Under the pieces are notes generated by a model. The model made no database searches. It had not been told where the DNA came from and saw nothing but the letters and a program-made list of their open reading frames with translations. This document shows, piece after piece, positions 17,545 to 24,932 of a stretch of DNA of 37,013 nt. Made by a program: the position numbers and the translations under genes. This DNA comes from Clostridia bacterium. GTDB lineage: Bacteria > Bacillota > Clostridia > Oscillospirales > Acutalibacteraceae. Location: the NCBI GenBank assembly GCA_017402845.1, contig JAFPLH010000076.1, positions 1-37,013 of the forward strand. Reading direction: 5' to 3'. Every line of letters begins with the position of its first letter. The stretch's first letter is position 1.

Positions 17545-17573
17545 ATTATATTTATTTGTATGATCTAAGTCAA
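17545..17573 (-). promoter_or_regulatory. Promoter of the MMPL operon
   Basis: On the minus strand TTGACT (17568-17573) and TATAAT (17545-17550) are 17 bp apart. The two divergent promoters occupy one 60-bp block, so a repressor bound there would block both. I could not find a convincing palindromic operator by eye. Confidence 0.85.
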
Positions 17574-17643
17574 TGTACAATTCCTCGATAATTGTTTATT
17601 ATTAAACACACTAAAGGCAAAATGTTGAAACGGAAGTGATTTT

Positions 17644-18240
17644 TTGAACAAAAGCGGAGATGAAAACAGAAGCGTGAGAAACACTAAAAAAAGATTACAA
17701 GACGGATTACTGACGCTGCTGCAAAATAAACCTATTAATCAAATAACTGTTAAAGAACTGACTGACCTTGTTGATGTAAACAGAGGTACTTTTTATTTTC
17801 ACTACACCGATGTTTATGATCTGCTGTATAAAACAGAAGACCGTTTTTTTAATGACTTCAACACTGTACTAAACGGTACACAACTAAAAAGCAACGATGA
17901 TATTTACCCATATCTTGTTGAAATATTCAGCTTTCTTGAAAAAAACGCTAATATGTGCCGTATTTTTTTCAGTGAAAACTGTGATATGAAATTTTTCAAT
18001 AACATCAAATCGCTTGTAAATGATCGCTGCTTTGCTTTCAGCCAATCAGCCTCGCAAAATGTTGACAGTCAGCGAGCTGCACTTTATAATGCATTTGTTG
18101 TAAACGGCTGTGCTGGTCTGATGCAGCGTTGGCTTGATGATGACTTTGCGGAAACTCCCGAAGAAATATCTCAGATTTTACTCGATATCATCACATCAGG
18201 TATTAAAGGAATGGGAGTTACATCTGATACGGGGAAATAA
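17644..18240 (+). CDS. TetR/AcrR-family transcriptional regulator
   Basis: 198 residues from a TTG start preceded by GGAAGTG; no better in-frame ATG exists. Residues about 34-62 form the helix-turn-helix (ITVKELTDLVDVNRGTFYFH), followed by the usual YxxxxDLL junction to the ligand-binding domain. The C-terminal part (FLEKNANMCRIFF, then a helix ending with ITSGIKGMG) resembles the TetR C-terminal type found with DhaS-like and Firmicute exporter regulators. It is transcribed away from the MMPL operon across a 175-bp gap holding two overlapping consensus promoters, so repression of the exporter and of itself is the likely job. Inducer unknown. It ends at a family A fragment and a bidirectional terminator. 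Confidence 0.9.
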   Translation: MNKSGDENRSVRNTKKRLQDGLLTLLQNKPINQITVKELTDLVDVNRGTFYFHYTDVYDLLYKTEDRFFNDFNTVLNGTQLKSNDDIYPYLVEIFSFLEKNANMCRIFFSENCDMKFFNNIKSLVNDRCFAFSQSASQNVDSQRAALYNAFVVNGCAGLMQRWLDDDFAETPEEISQILLDIITSGIKGMGVTSDTGK

Positions 18241-18245
18241 TAAAC

Positions 18246-18288
18246 TTAGCACAAAGACCGCCTGAAGGCTTTATGCGGTTTGCGTTAG
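18246..18288. repeat. Family A fragment (folded-back short copy)
   Basis: GCACAAAGACCGCCTGAAGG followed by CTTTATGCGG is the core shared with family A copies at 28449-28538 (minus strand) and 30346-30433. It starts a few bases after the TetR stop codon. Confidence 0.45.
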
Positions 18289-18304
18289 CTTTCAATTGGA
18301 ACAG

Positions 18305-18350
18305 TCAAAAAAGCCCACTCACAAGAATTCCTTGCGAATGGGTTTTTATA
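18305..18350. terminator. Bidirectional terminator between TetR and STAS genes
   Basis: CCCACTCACAAG (18314-18325) pairs, with two mismatches, to CTTGCGAATGGG (18331-18342). The stem is bordered by AAAAAAG on the left and GTTTTTA on the right, so a U-run follows in either direction. The flanking genes converge here. Confidence 0.8.
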
Positions 18351-18364
18351 TATGGTTGCCTTGA

Positions 18365-18676
18365 TTATTCTATTGTAAGATCGTTGATAAAACCTGTTAT
18401 CTCAAACACGTCCATAACCGCCGGAGTTACGTTTCTGACTACCATTTCCCCCTGCTCCTCCATGACCTGCATTGCGGTCAGAAGCAGTCTTAGTCCTGCA
18501 CTTGAAATATAGTTTAACTCCGCAAAGTCAAAAATAATTTTTTCTATGCCTTTAAGCTCAGCTTCAAGCTGTTCCTGAATTTTTGGGGCTGTCAGAGAAT
18601 CAAGTCTGTCCTTAACGGCAACAATAAGCTTGTTTCGTTTTCTGATTATTGTAAAATTATTTTGATTAAATCTCAT
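18365..18676 (-). CDS. STAS-domain protein (anti-sigma factor antagonist-like)
   Basis: 103 residues, the size of a stand-alone STAS domain such as SpoIIAA or RsbV. The ATG at 18676 follows TGGAGG at optimum distance. It has the family pattern: two early strands, FDFAELNYISSAGLRLLL at about 49-66 with the serine pair (58-59) where the partner kinase phosphorylates family members, and a C-terminal helix after FEITGF. In this family the unphosphorylated protein sequesters an anti-sigma kinase and so frees a sigma factor. No kinase, phosphatase or sigma gene is adjacent, so the partner must lie elsewhere and the pathway cannot be named. Its upstream region consists of two inserted repeat elements (18698-19014), leaving no native promoter in place. 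Confidence 0.88.
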   Translation of the reverse strand: MRFNQNNFTIIRKRNKLIVAVKDRLDSLTAPKIQEQLEAELKGIEKIIFDFAELNYISSAGLRLLLTAMQVMEEQGEMVVRNVTPAVMDVFEITGFINDLTIE

Positions 18677-18697
18677 TTGTTTTCCTCCATATGTTTC

Positions 18698-18784
18698 TAA
18701 GCAATACCGCACAAAGGCAGTACCAAAGCTGTGCAGCAGATTTGGTGCTATACAGAAATTCTGTCTTTATGCGGTGTTGCCTTA
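18698..18784. repeat. Family A palindromic element (87 bp)
   Basis: The ends TAAGCAATACCGCACAAAG and TATGCGGTGTTGCCTTA form imperfect terminal inverted repeats. The element lies eight bases upstream of the STAS ribosome binding site and abuts a family B element, sharing the TTAA between them. Confidence 0.75.
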
Positions 18785-18785
18785 A

Positions 18786-19014
18786 GGACACCTCTAAAAA
18801 ACCTCACGCCGCCAATCTGCACCGTATCTTCAGCCGTCATCTTGCACAAAAAATCTTGACATACGTCAGTATGAGTCTCGCCTGCCGGCTCGGTCGGTGC
18901 TGTTGCCTTGCGGCAACGTCTGCCACTGGCAGACCGCACCCGGCGATTTTGTTGTGCAACCTGCCGAATAAATCTCCGGCACATCTTAACGACGGCAGGT
19001 TTTTTGAGATGCCC
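18786..19014. repeat. Family B MITE-like element, copy 1 (229 bp)
   Basis: Nearly identical over its full length to 27207-27434. The terminal inverted repeats are GGACACCTCTAAAAAACCT and the complement of AGGTTTTTTGAGATGCCC. TTAA flanks both sides (18782-18785 and 19015-19018). Inside are two strong hairpins (GTTGCC/GGCAAC and GTCTGCC/GGCAGAC) and an inner inverted repeat (TTGCACAAAAAATC with GATTTTGTTGTGCAA). The right-hand TTAA contains the stop codon of the deacetylase gene. No transposase is encoded. Confidence 0.88.
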
Positions 19015-20562
19015 TTAATTATTTTTCAAATCGCATTTTTCTCTAAGCTGAGAAAGCTGTCTGCGGCAGTTTCTTGTTGCTGAATATTCCGAGATCTCAG
19101 ACGGTGTATTTTCCGGAGGGTTCAGAGGAGTTAATCGTCCTGTGATATCTGTTGTGTAACCGTCCTTTGGGATAAGTTCGGATATCGGTACAATTTCATA
19201 CCCCAAACCTTGAATTGTTTCAATTATCATCGGCAGAGAGTCTGCTGTATTTCCGCCTGCGTTGTGCATGAGAATTATTGAACCGTTTCTGATTCTGGTT
19301 CTTATTCTTTCACATATTTCTTCACCGGAATTATTAGTCCAGTCGAGCGTATCAACATCCCACTGTATACAATCCATACCCATTCCGAGAGCTGTACCAA
19401 TAACTCTATTGTCATACGCTCCATAAGGATTTCTGAAAAGCGTCGGTCTTTTTCCGGTCAATGCTTCAATATCAGCACTGCACGTTTCCATTTCGTATCT
19501 GATGCTTGCCATATCAAGCTGTGTTAAATCGGGGTGTGTATTTGAATGATTTCCAATATCATGACCTGCCTGTGCTATTTTTTTAACGTCGTCAGGATAA
19601 TCTCTCACCCATATTCCTACAAGGAAAAAGGTCGTTTTCAAATTATACTGCTCCAACGTATCAAGAATAGTCTGTGTTTTATCGTTTCCCCAAGAAGCGT
19701 CAAAGCTGATGCTAACTTTTTTCTCGTCTGTTTCAACATAACTGATAGGATAAACCTTACCTACACTGTAAGGATCAATGTATTCATTTCCTGTATTTTC
19801 TTCTGTTTCATTATTTGAGTTAGAATTATCAGTTTCCACATTTTCTGTGTTTGAGTTAGTATCCTCTGTTGTGCTGTTCACTTCTTCAACTGAGGACGAT
19901 TCTTCTTCATGTTGGTTTGCGTTTGTGTTATCATTATTTTCAGGTTGTGAATATACTGTAACTGACGTGTTATTTTCAACTTTACTTACAGCAGAGCTAA
20001 CTGTTTTACTTTCAGCGTCAGGCTTGCTTGATGCCGCTGCGGAAGAAGTATTTTTCTTTGCCTCGGAATCGGTATTAGTATCAGTACTCTTTGATTTTTC
20101 CTTTTTACTCTCGTTTTTAGATGTTTCAGTGCTTGTGTCAGTATCTTTTGTTACTGTAACCTTTAGAGTAGACGTAACTGTACTATTACTTTTAAGTGTA
20201 GCTGTAACAACTGTGCTTCCCACTGATAATCCGATAATATTGCCTTTTTCATCTACCTTTACAATAGACGGATCATCTGTTTTATACTCGATCTCCTCGT
20301 TTGCGCTATCAGCAGAATCAACTATTATTTCAAGTGTTTTCTTTTCTCCGACTTTCAAGCTGAGCGAAGAATCCTTGAAGTGAATACTCTTTTCTGAAAC
20401 ATCACTTATAACAGACTCTGTGTCAGGTTGTTCAGGCTTGCTGTTTCCGTTTTTAAAAGCAAAAACGCCAAAGCCAACTGCTGCCAATACTATAAAAACA
20501 ATTATACCAATAAGCAGTCCTTTTTTTGAAGGTGAATTATTCTCATTACTTTTTTCACTCAT
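19015..20562 (-). CDS. Membrane-anchored polysaccharide deacetylase with Big_2 Ig-like domain
   Basis: 515 residues from the ATG at 20562 (CGGAGG seven bases upstream). Residues about 15-37 are a transmembrane anchor. About 58-135 is a bacterial Ig-like group 2 domain (SVGSTVVTATLKSN). About 140-265 is a Ser/Thr/Asn/Glu-rich low-complexity linker. The NodB-homology domain covers about 275-480: SFDASWGN (metal-binding Asp), HSNTHPDL (His-x3-His metal site), RNPYGAYDN, WDVDTLDW and ILMHNAGG. Such carbohydrate esterase family 4 enzymes remove N-acetyl groups from peptidoglycan or other amino-sugar polymers; the SFDASWG form resembles the PdaB/sporulation-type branch. The long linker suits reach into the cell wall. 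The TAA stop lies in the TTAA flank of a family B element, so the insertion landed exactly on the stop. Confidence 0.92.
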   Translation of the reverse strand: MSEKSNENNSPSKKGLLIGIIVFIVLAAVGFGVFAFKNGNSKPEQPDTESVISDVSEKSIHFKDSSLSLKVGEKKTLEIIVDSADSANEEIEYKTDDPSIVKVDEKGNIIGLSVGSTVVTATLKSNSTVTSTLKVTVTKDTDTSTETSKNESKKEKSKSTDTNTDSEAKKNTSSAAASSKPDAESKTVSSAVSKVENNTSVTVYSQPENNDNTNANQHEEESSSVEEVNSTTEDTNSNTENVETDNSNSNNETEENTGNEYIDPYSVGKVYPISYVETDEKKVSISFDASWGNDKTQTILDTLEQYNLKTTFFLVGIWVRDYPDDVKKIAQAGHDIGNHSNTHPDLTQLDMASIRYEMETCSADIEALTGKRPTLFRNPYGAYDNRVIGTALGMGMDCIQWDVDTLDWTNNSGEEICERIRTRIRNGSIILMHNAGGNTADSLPMIIETIQGLGYEIVPISELIPKDGYTTDITGRLTPLNPPENTPSEISEYSATRNCRRQLSQLREKCDLKNN

Positions 20563-20692
20563 AATAGATCCTCCGATTTCAAGATTTTTTTCGATAAATA
20601 ATACTGTCAATACTGATCGTATATTAATCGTCTGATTCTAATAGGTAATCAATATTAGACAAATTTCACATTTATTGTATTATTACTTATCT

Positions 20693-20721
20693 ATTCTATA
20701 ACAAATAATAATATTAGTCAA
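20693..20721 (-). promoter_or_regulatory. Probable promoter of the deacetylase gene
   Basis: On the minus strand TTGACT (20716-20721) and TAGAAT (20693-20698) are 17 bp apart, giving a leader of roughly 120 bases before the ATG. Confidence 0.55.
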
Positions 20722-20755
20722 TAACTCTTTTTTCTGAAATTGTCAATTATATGAC

Positions 20756-20793
20756 AAAACGGTAAGCATATTCATTCTGCTTACCGTTTTTTA
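20756..20793 (-). terminator. Terminator at the end of the GDP-fucose operon
   Basis: AAAACGGTAAGCA (20756-20768) and its exact complement (20778-20790) form a 13-bp stem with a 9-base loop. T-runs border the stem in both directions. It is the first terminator after the hexomutase gene. Confidence 0.8.
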
Positions 20794-20794
20794 T

Positions 20795-20882
20795 ACAATA
20801 CGGCACAGAGGTAATGTCAAAGCTGAGCCGTCAAATTTTTGTCGCATTTTTCATAAATCTCATAAAATTTCTGCCTTATGCG
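20795..20882. repeat. Family A element, diverged, reaching the hexomutase stop codon
   Basis: ACAATACGGCACAGAGGTAA and the following CAAAGCTGAGCC match the left part of the copy at 18698 with scattered differences. The right end (TTTCTGCCTTATGCG) resembles TTCTGTCTTTATGCGG of that copy but then enters coding sequence, so the element is truncated or has merged with the gene end. Confidence 0.5.
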
Positions 20883-22564
20883 AAATACTTCTTCATTTCA
20901 TCAACTATCCTGTTTTCCAAAGCTTCAGCGTCTGAGCGTGTTTCAGCACTTACTGAAATATATGTTTTAAGCTTTGGTTCTGTTCCTGACGGTCTTACTA
21001 CTACCGAACAATTATCTTCAAGCAGAAATTTCAGCACATCAGACTTAGGCAAACCGTTCAGTCCTTTTGAATAATCGAGAACATCACATACTTTTTTACC
21101 GCCGATTGAATCCAAACCGTTATGAAATATCTCCATTATACTCTGCATTTTTGCAAAGCCTTTTGATCCCTCAAACTCGTAGGAGTGAAGCGTATTAAGA
21201 CAGTATCCGAACTCATCAAACAATTCATTCAGCTTATCTATCAGAGAAAGTCCTTGTGATGCATAATATGCGAACATCTCACAAATCAGGAATGCAGCAT
21301 CCACGGCATCTTTATCACGAACATACGAACCTGAAAGATAACCATAGCTTTCTTCAAATCCGAATACATAAGAATCAGCCTTACCCTGCTTTTCTAAAAA
21401 GCCGATCTGTTCACCGATGAACTTAAAGCCGGTCAAAACGTTGATAGTTCTAAGACCATATTTTGCGGCAACACGCTCTGCCATATCTATTGTAACGATC
21501 GTCTTTACAAATACAGGCTCATCAGGCATTGTACCCAGAGCAACTCTGCGTGAACAGATATAATCAAGCAACAGCAATCCTACTTCATTGCCGGAAATAA
21601 GAACGTATTCTCCATCAGAGTTTTTTACCGCTATACCTACACGGTCACAATCCGGATCTGTTGCAAGAAGCAGATCGGCGTTGTGCTTTTGGGCGTACTC
21701 AACACCAAGCGACATTGCTTCTTTTATCTCAGGATTTGGATACGGACATGTAGGGAAATTTCCGTCAGGCTGCTCCTGCTCCTTTACAACGGTAATATTT
21801 GTATATCCTGACTCTTTAAGAGTTCTAAGCACAGGCTTTAACCCCGTTCCGTTAAGCGGAGAATATACAATTGCAACGTTCTTATCAATACTATCATCGG
21901 CAAGACTCTGTTTTTTTACTTCTTCGACAAATGCTGTATATATATCTTCTGAAATATACTCGATCAATCCCTTGTCTAAACCATCTTCAAACGAAATAGC
22001 TTTAACGTCCTCAAAAATATTAAGCTTCTGAATCTCAGACAATATTTCGTCTGCTGCTTCTGCTGTGATCTGACAGCCGTCAGAACCGTACGCCTTATAG
22101 CCGTTGTACATTGACGGATTATGAGAAGCCGTCACCATAATTCCTGCCGCACATGAAAGCTTACGCACAGCAAACGAAAGGCACGGCGTTGGCATAAGCT
22201 GAGAATATATATATACTTTTATTCCGTTTGCCGCAAACACTCCGGAGGCAGTTTGTGCAAACAGATCAGATTTAATTCTTGAATCATACGATACAGCAAT
22301 TTTACGATCATCAGGTGCGAAATGCTTAATAACATAATCAGCAAGCCCCTGTGAAGCTTTTGCTACCGTATAGACATTCATTCGGTTTGTACCTGCTCCA
22401 ATAACTCCACGTAAACCGCCCGTTCCAAATGCCAGATCACGATAAAATGCGTCTTCTATTTTATATTCATCGTTTTTTATTGAGTTAAGCTCATCTATAA
22501 CATCAGTATCATAACGAGCATTTTTAACCCACATACGATACTGTTCCATAATTTTGTTTTCCAT
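20876..22564 (-). CDS. Phosphohexomutase (phosphoglucomutase/phosphomannomutase)
   Basis: Cytoplasmic alpha-D-phosphohexomutase that interconverts hexose 6- and 1-phosphates. 562 residues, typical of the long bacterial PGM/PMM branch. Ser147 in TASHNP is the phosphoserine, ATDPDCDRVG at 301-310 is the Mg-binding loop, GFEESYGYL is the sugar-recognition loop, and RPSGTEPKLKTYI near the C-terminus is the phosphate-binding loop. Sequence alone does not separate glucose from mannose preference, but as the last gene of gmd-fcl-manC-manA its needed step here is mannose-6-phosphate to mannose-1-phosphate. It starts 14 bp after manA; AAGGAG lies ten bases before the ATG. The final codon and stop coincide with the edge of a family A-like repeat. 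Confidence 0.94.
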   Translation of the reverse strand: MENKIMEQYRMWVKNARYDTDVIDELNSIKNDEYKIEDAFYRDLAFGTGGLRGVIGAGTNRMNVYTVAKASQGLADYVIKHFAPDDRKIAVSYDSRIKSDLFAQTASGVFAANGIKVYIYSQLMPTPCLSFAVRKLSCAAGIMVTASHNPSMYNGYKAYGSDGCQITAEAADEILSEIQKLNIFEDVKAISFEDGLDKGLIEYISEDIYTAFVEEVKKQSLADDSIDKNVAIVYSPLNGTGLKPVLRTLKESGYTNITVVKEQEQPDGNFPTCPYPNPEIKEAMSLGVEYAQKHNADLLLATDPDCDRVGIAVKNSDGEYVLISGNEVGLLLLDYICSRRVALGTMPDEPVFVKTIVTIDMAERVAAKYGLRTINVLTGFKFIGEQIGFLEKQGKADSYVFGFEESYGYLSGSYVRDKDAVDAAFLICEMFAYYASQGLSLIDKLNELFDEFGYCLNTLHSYEFEGSKGFAKMQSIMEIFHNGLDSIGGKKVCDVLDYSKGLNGLPKSDVLKFLLEDNCSVVVRPSGTEPKLKTYISVSAETRSDAEALENRIVDEMKKYFA

Positions 22565-22578
22565 AAATCATAATCTCC

Positions 22579-23586
22579 TTAACCTCTTACATCAAGAAAC
22601 TGCGCCTTTCCATGAATTCTGATTTTTATTGAATTAGCTGGAAAAAAGATACAATCGCCCTTGAAAAATTCAAAGAAATCTCCGTCTTCTGTATGAACTG
22701 ATCCACAGCCGTTAATGCACAACAATACTCTGAAAGAAATACTGTCCGCCTGATAACCAACAAGCTTGCGGCAGCGTTCAGTATTTACAAGCATACGATA
22801 AACCTCGAAATATTTGCAGCGACACAAAAGCTCTGAAGCACAGCCTTGTCTGTATTTTAGTACTCTTAACGGCTGTTTTGGTTCACAGCTGCTTTTCAAG
22901 TTTGCCGCTTCAAGAGCCTTGTCAATATGCAATTCTCGCTTTTTTCCGTTTTTATCTACCCGGTCATAATCATACAAACGATATGTAAGATTTGAGTTTT
23001 CTTGAATTTCTGCAATCAATACGCCTTTTCCTATTGCATGGATTGTTCCTGCTTCTATATAGAACAAATCATCCCTTTTAACCGGTATTTTTTGCAGATA
23101 TTTTTCTACTGTTCCTTTTTCAATGCTTTTTCGTAATACCTCTTTATCTGCATCGTGCTTTAATCCGTAAACAACCTTGGAATCCGGTGCGGCGTCTAAA
23201 ACGTACCACATTTCTGTTTTGCCGAGCTGACCATTTTCAAATTTTTGTGCATAATCGTCGTTGGGATGAACCTGTACGGAAAGATCTTTTTTTGCATCAA
23301 TAAACTTGATAAGTATCGGCAGCTCTCCATTTTCGTTTCGGTGTGTACCTAAAAATTCCGGGTGTTCTTTCAGCACCTCTGCAAGCGTCATTCCTTTGTA
23401 CTCTCCGTTTGCAGCATAACTTGGACCGTCTTTATGTGTTGAACACTCCCATGTTTCCGCAAGCGGCGACATATCAATATTTTTGCCGAAATCATCATTA
23501 AGACGGCTGCCGCCCCAAAGATAATCTTTCCCTGTGGGTTGTAACAGAAACGGTTTAATATTCGAGTGAATACTTTTGTTTATCAT
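22579..23586 (-). CDS. manA: Mannose-6-phosphate isomerase, class I
   Basis: Zinc cupin isomerase converting fructose-6-phosphate to mannose-6-phosphate, the entry step toward GDP-mannose. 335 residues, standard for the short Firmicute type. Metal ligands are visible: His107 in QVHPNDDY, Glu125 in GKTEMWYVLD, and the His in IEAGTIHAIG; NSNLTYRLYDYDR follows as in the family. The start overlaps the manC 3' end by 32 bp, with AAGGAGATC inside manC serving as ribosome binding site, so translation is probably coupled. All five pathway genes are on one strand with short or negative spacing, indicating one operon. Confidence 0.95.
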   Translation of the reverse strand: MINKSIHSNIKPFLLQPTGKDYLWGGSRLNDDFGKNIDMSPLAETWECSTHKDGPSYAANGEYKGMTLAEVLKEHPEFLGTHRNENGELPILIKFIDAKKDLSVQVHPNDDYAQKFENGQLGKTEMWYVLDAAPDSKVVYGLKHDADKEVLRKSIEKGTVEKYLQKIPVKRDDLFYIEAGTIHAIGKGVLIAEIQENSNLTYRLYDYDRVDKNGKKRELHIDKALEAANLKSSCEPKQPLRVLKYRQGCASELLCRCKYFEVYRMLVNTERCRKLVGYQADSISFRVLLCINGCGSVHTEDGDFFEFFKGDCIFFPANSIKIRIHGKAQFLDVRG

Positions 23587-24871
23587 TTACTGAGATCTCC
23601 TTGCCCAGTTGTACTTCAATCAGTTTTAATTCTGTAATTGCTATTATCGTATGACGGCATCCCGCCTGCATGGTTATCACATCACCAACGCTTACCTCCT
23701 GCTCCATACCGTCAACGATCGTTCTGCCCTCACCCGCTATTACTACCCAGACTTCATCACGGTTTTTATGACTATGATAGTTCATACTGTGACCTGAATT
23801 AAGAGTTACTTTAATTGTAAGACATTCCTTTTCGATATCTAAAACTCTGAAACTGCCCCAACTCTTTTCTGCAAACATTATCTGCTTGTTTATCTCGTCA
23901 ACATAAGGTTTTATATAGCTTGACTGCTCCTTATCTGAAACAAGAATTCCATCAGGACTTGCGGATATAACTACATCATGCAGCCCCATTGCAAGTATAG
24001 GAACATTCAACTCATTTACAATATGAACATTATCGCAATTATCGTTCATTATAGCTTCTCCGACAGAGTTTTCTTCCATAGCTTCTGTCAGAGTATTCCA
24101 TGTTCCGAGATCCTTCCATCTGCCGCAAAAACGCATTACTTGAATTTTATCCTCTTTTTCAACTACTGCATAGTCAAAGGAGATCTTTTTAAGCGTTTCA
24201 TATTTATTGAATAGATCTTGATAATCTGTATAATCTATAAGTTCGTGTGCCTTATTAAGAACATATTTAAGCTTATATGCAAATACTCCGCCGTTCCATA
24301 GTGCACCCTGTGCAATATAGCTTTCGGCAGTTCTTACATCAGGCTTTTCTTTAAAGGCAGAAACCCCGCTTACATTATCTTTGCTGCTTGGGATAATATA
24401 GCCGTACTTTTCAGACGGATAAGTTGGCTCAATGCCCATTAACACAAGATTCGCTTCACCTTTCGCAGCTTGCTCGCTCAAAGCTTTCAAAGCTTCAAAA
24501 TAATCATCATCAACATATGGATCTACCGGGCATACGATAACGGGTTCTTCCGGATCAACTCCCTGTACATCTGCTAAATAAGAAGTAGCAAGTGCAATAG
24601 CGGGGAACGTATCACGGCGGCAAGGCTCAACAGAAACACCAACATTTTCGCCAAGCTGGTTATATATAGACGAAACCTGCGTTTTTGATGTTGCGATAGT
24701 AACCTTTGCGTTTGTGTCTATTTTTTCAATCTGTCGATAAACACGCTGTACCATTGACTCGTAATTGCCGTCTTCTGTTTTGAAAATCTTTATAAACTGC
24801 TTAGATCTAATGTCATTTGAAAGCGGCCACAAGCGTTTGCCAGAACCTCCCGACAATAATACTATATTCAT
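23555..24871 (-). CDS. manC: Mannose-1-phosphate guanylyltransferase with C-terminal cupin
   Basis: Forms GDP-mannose from mannose-1-phosphate and GTP. 438 residues from the ATG at 24871, which follows GGAG; an in-frame TTG two codons earlier is less likely. The N-terminal nucleotidyltransferase signature LLSGGSGKRLWPLS is at about 5-18, VCPVDPYVDDDYF supplies the metal and base contacts, and AFKEKPD and GALWNGGVFAYK are typical. The C-terminal part from about 340 is a cupin of the type II mannose-6-phosphate isomerase fusion (MNYHSHKNRDEVWVVIAGEG). A separate manA follows, so the cupin may be structural or regulatory rather than the main isomerase. The gene is a little shorter than enterobacterial ManC (about 460-480 residues). 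Confidence 0.94.
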   Translation of the reverse strand: MNIVLLSGGSGKRLWPLSNDIRSKQFIKIFKTEDGNYESMVQRVYRQIEKIDTNAKVTIATSKTQVSSIYNQLGENVGVSVEPCRRDTFPAIALATSYLADVQGVDPEEPVIVCPVDPYVDDDYFEALKALSEQAAKGEANLVLMGIEPTYPSEKYGYIIPSSKDNVSGVSAFKEKPDVRTAESYIAQGALWNGGVFAYKLKYVLNKAHELIDYTDYQDLFNKYETLKKISFDYAVVEKEDKIQVMRFCGRWKDLGTWNTLTEAMEENSVGEAIMNDNCDNVHIVNELNVPILAMGLHDVVISASPDGILVSDKEQSSYIKPYVDEINKQIMFAEKSWGSFRVLDIEKECLTIKVTLNSGHSMNYHSHKNRDEVWVVIAGEGRTIVDGMEQEVSVGDVITMQAGCRHTIIAITELKLIEVQLGKEISVNDKQKYSLEY

Positions 24872-24932
24872 AAACAATTCTCCTTACAATCTTCAAATGC
24901 CGCAGCTCTTTTTTGCAGCGGCTGATTTATGT

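Noticed and set aside
18691..19083. Reading frames within both family B copies (also 27276-27488) sharing a Cys/Leu-rich peptide on the plus strand, and others on the minus strand
   Set aside because: The frames are open because the DNA element is conserved; they lack ribosome binding sites, start differently in each copy, and the peptide has low-complexity features of antisense hairpin DNA.
19778..20383. A 201-residue Ser/Val/Leu-rich plus-strand frame
   Set aside because: It is the antisense of the Ser/Thr/Glu-rich linker and Ig-like domain of the deacetylase; there is no ribosome binding site.
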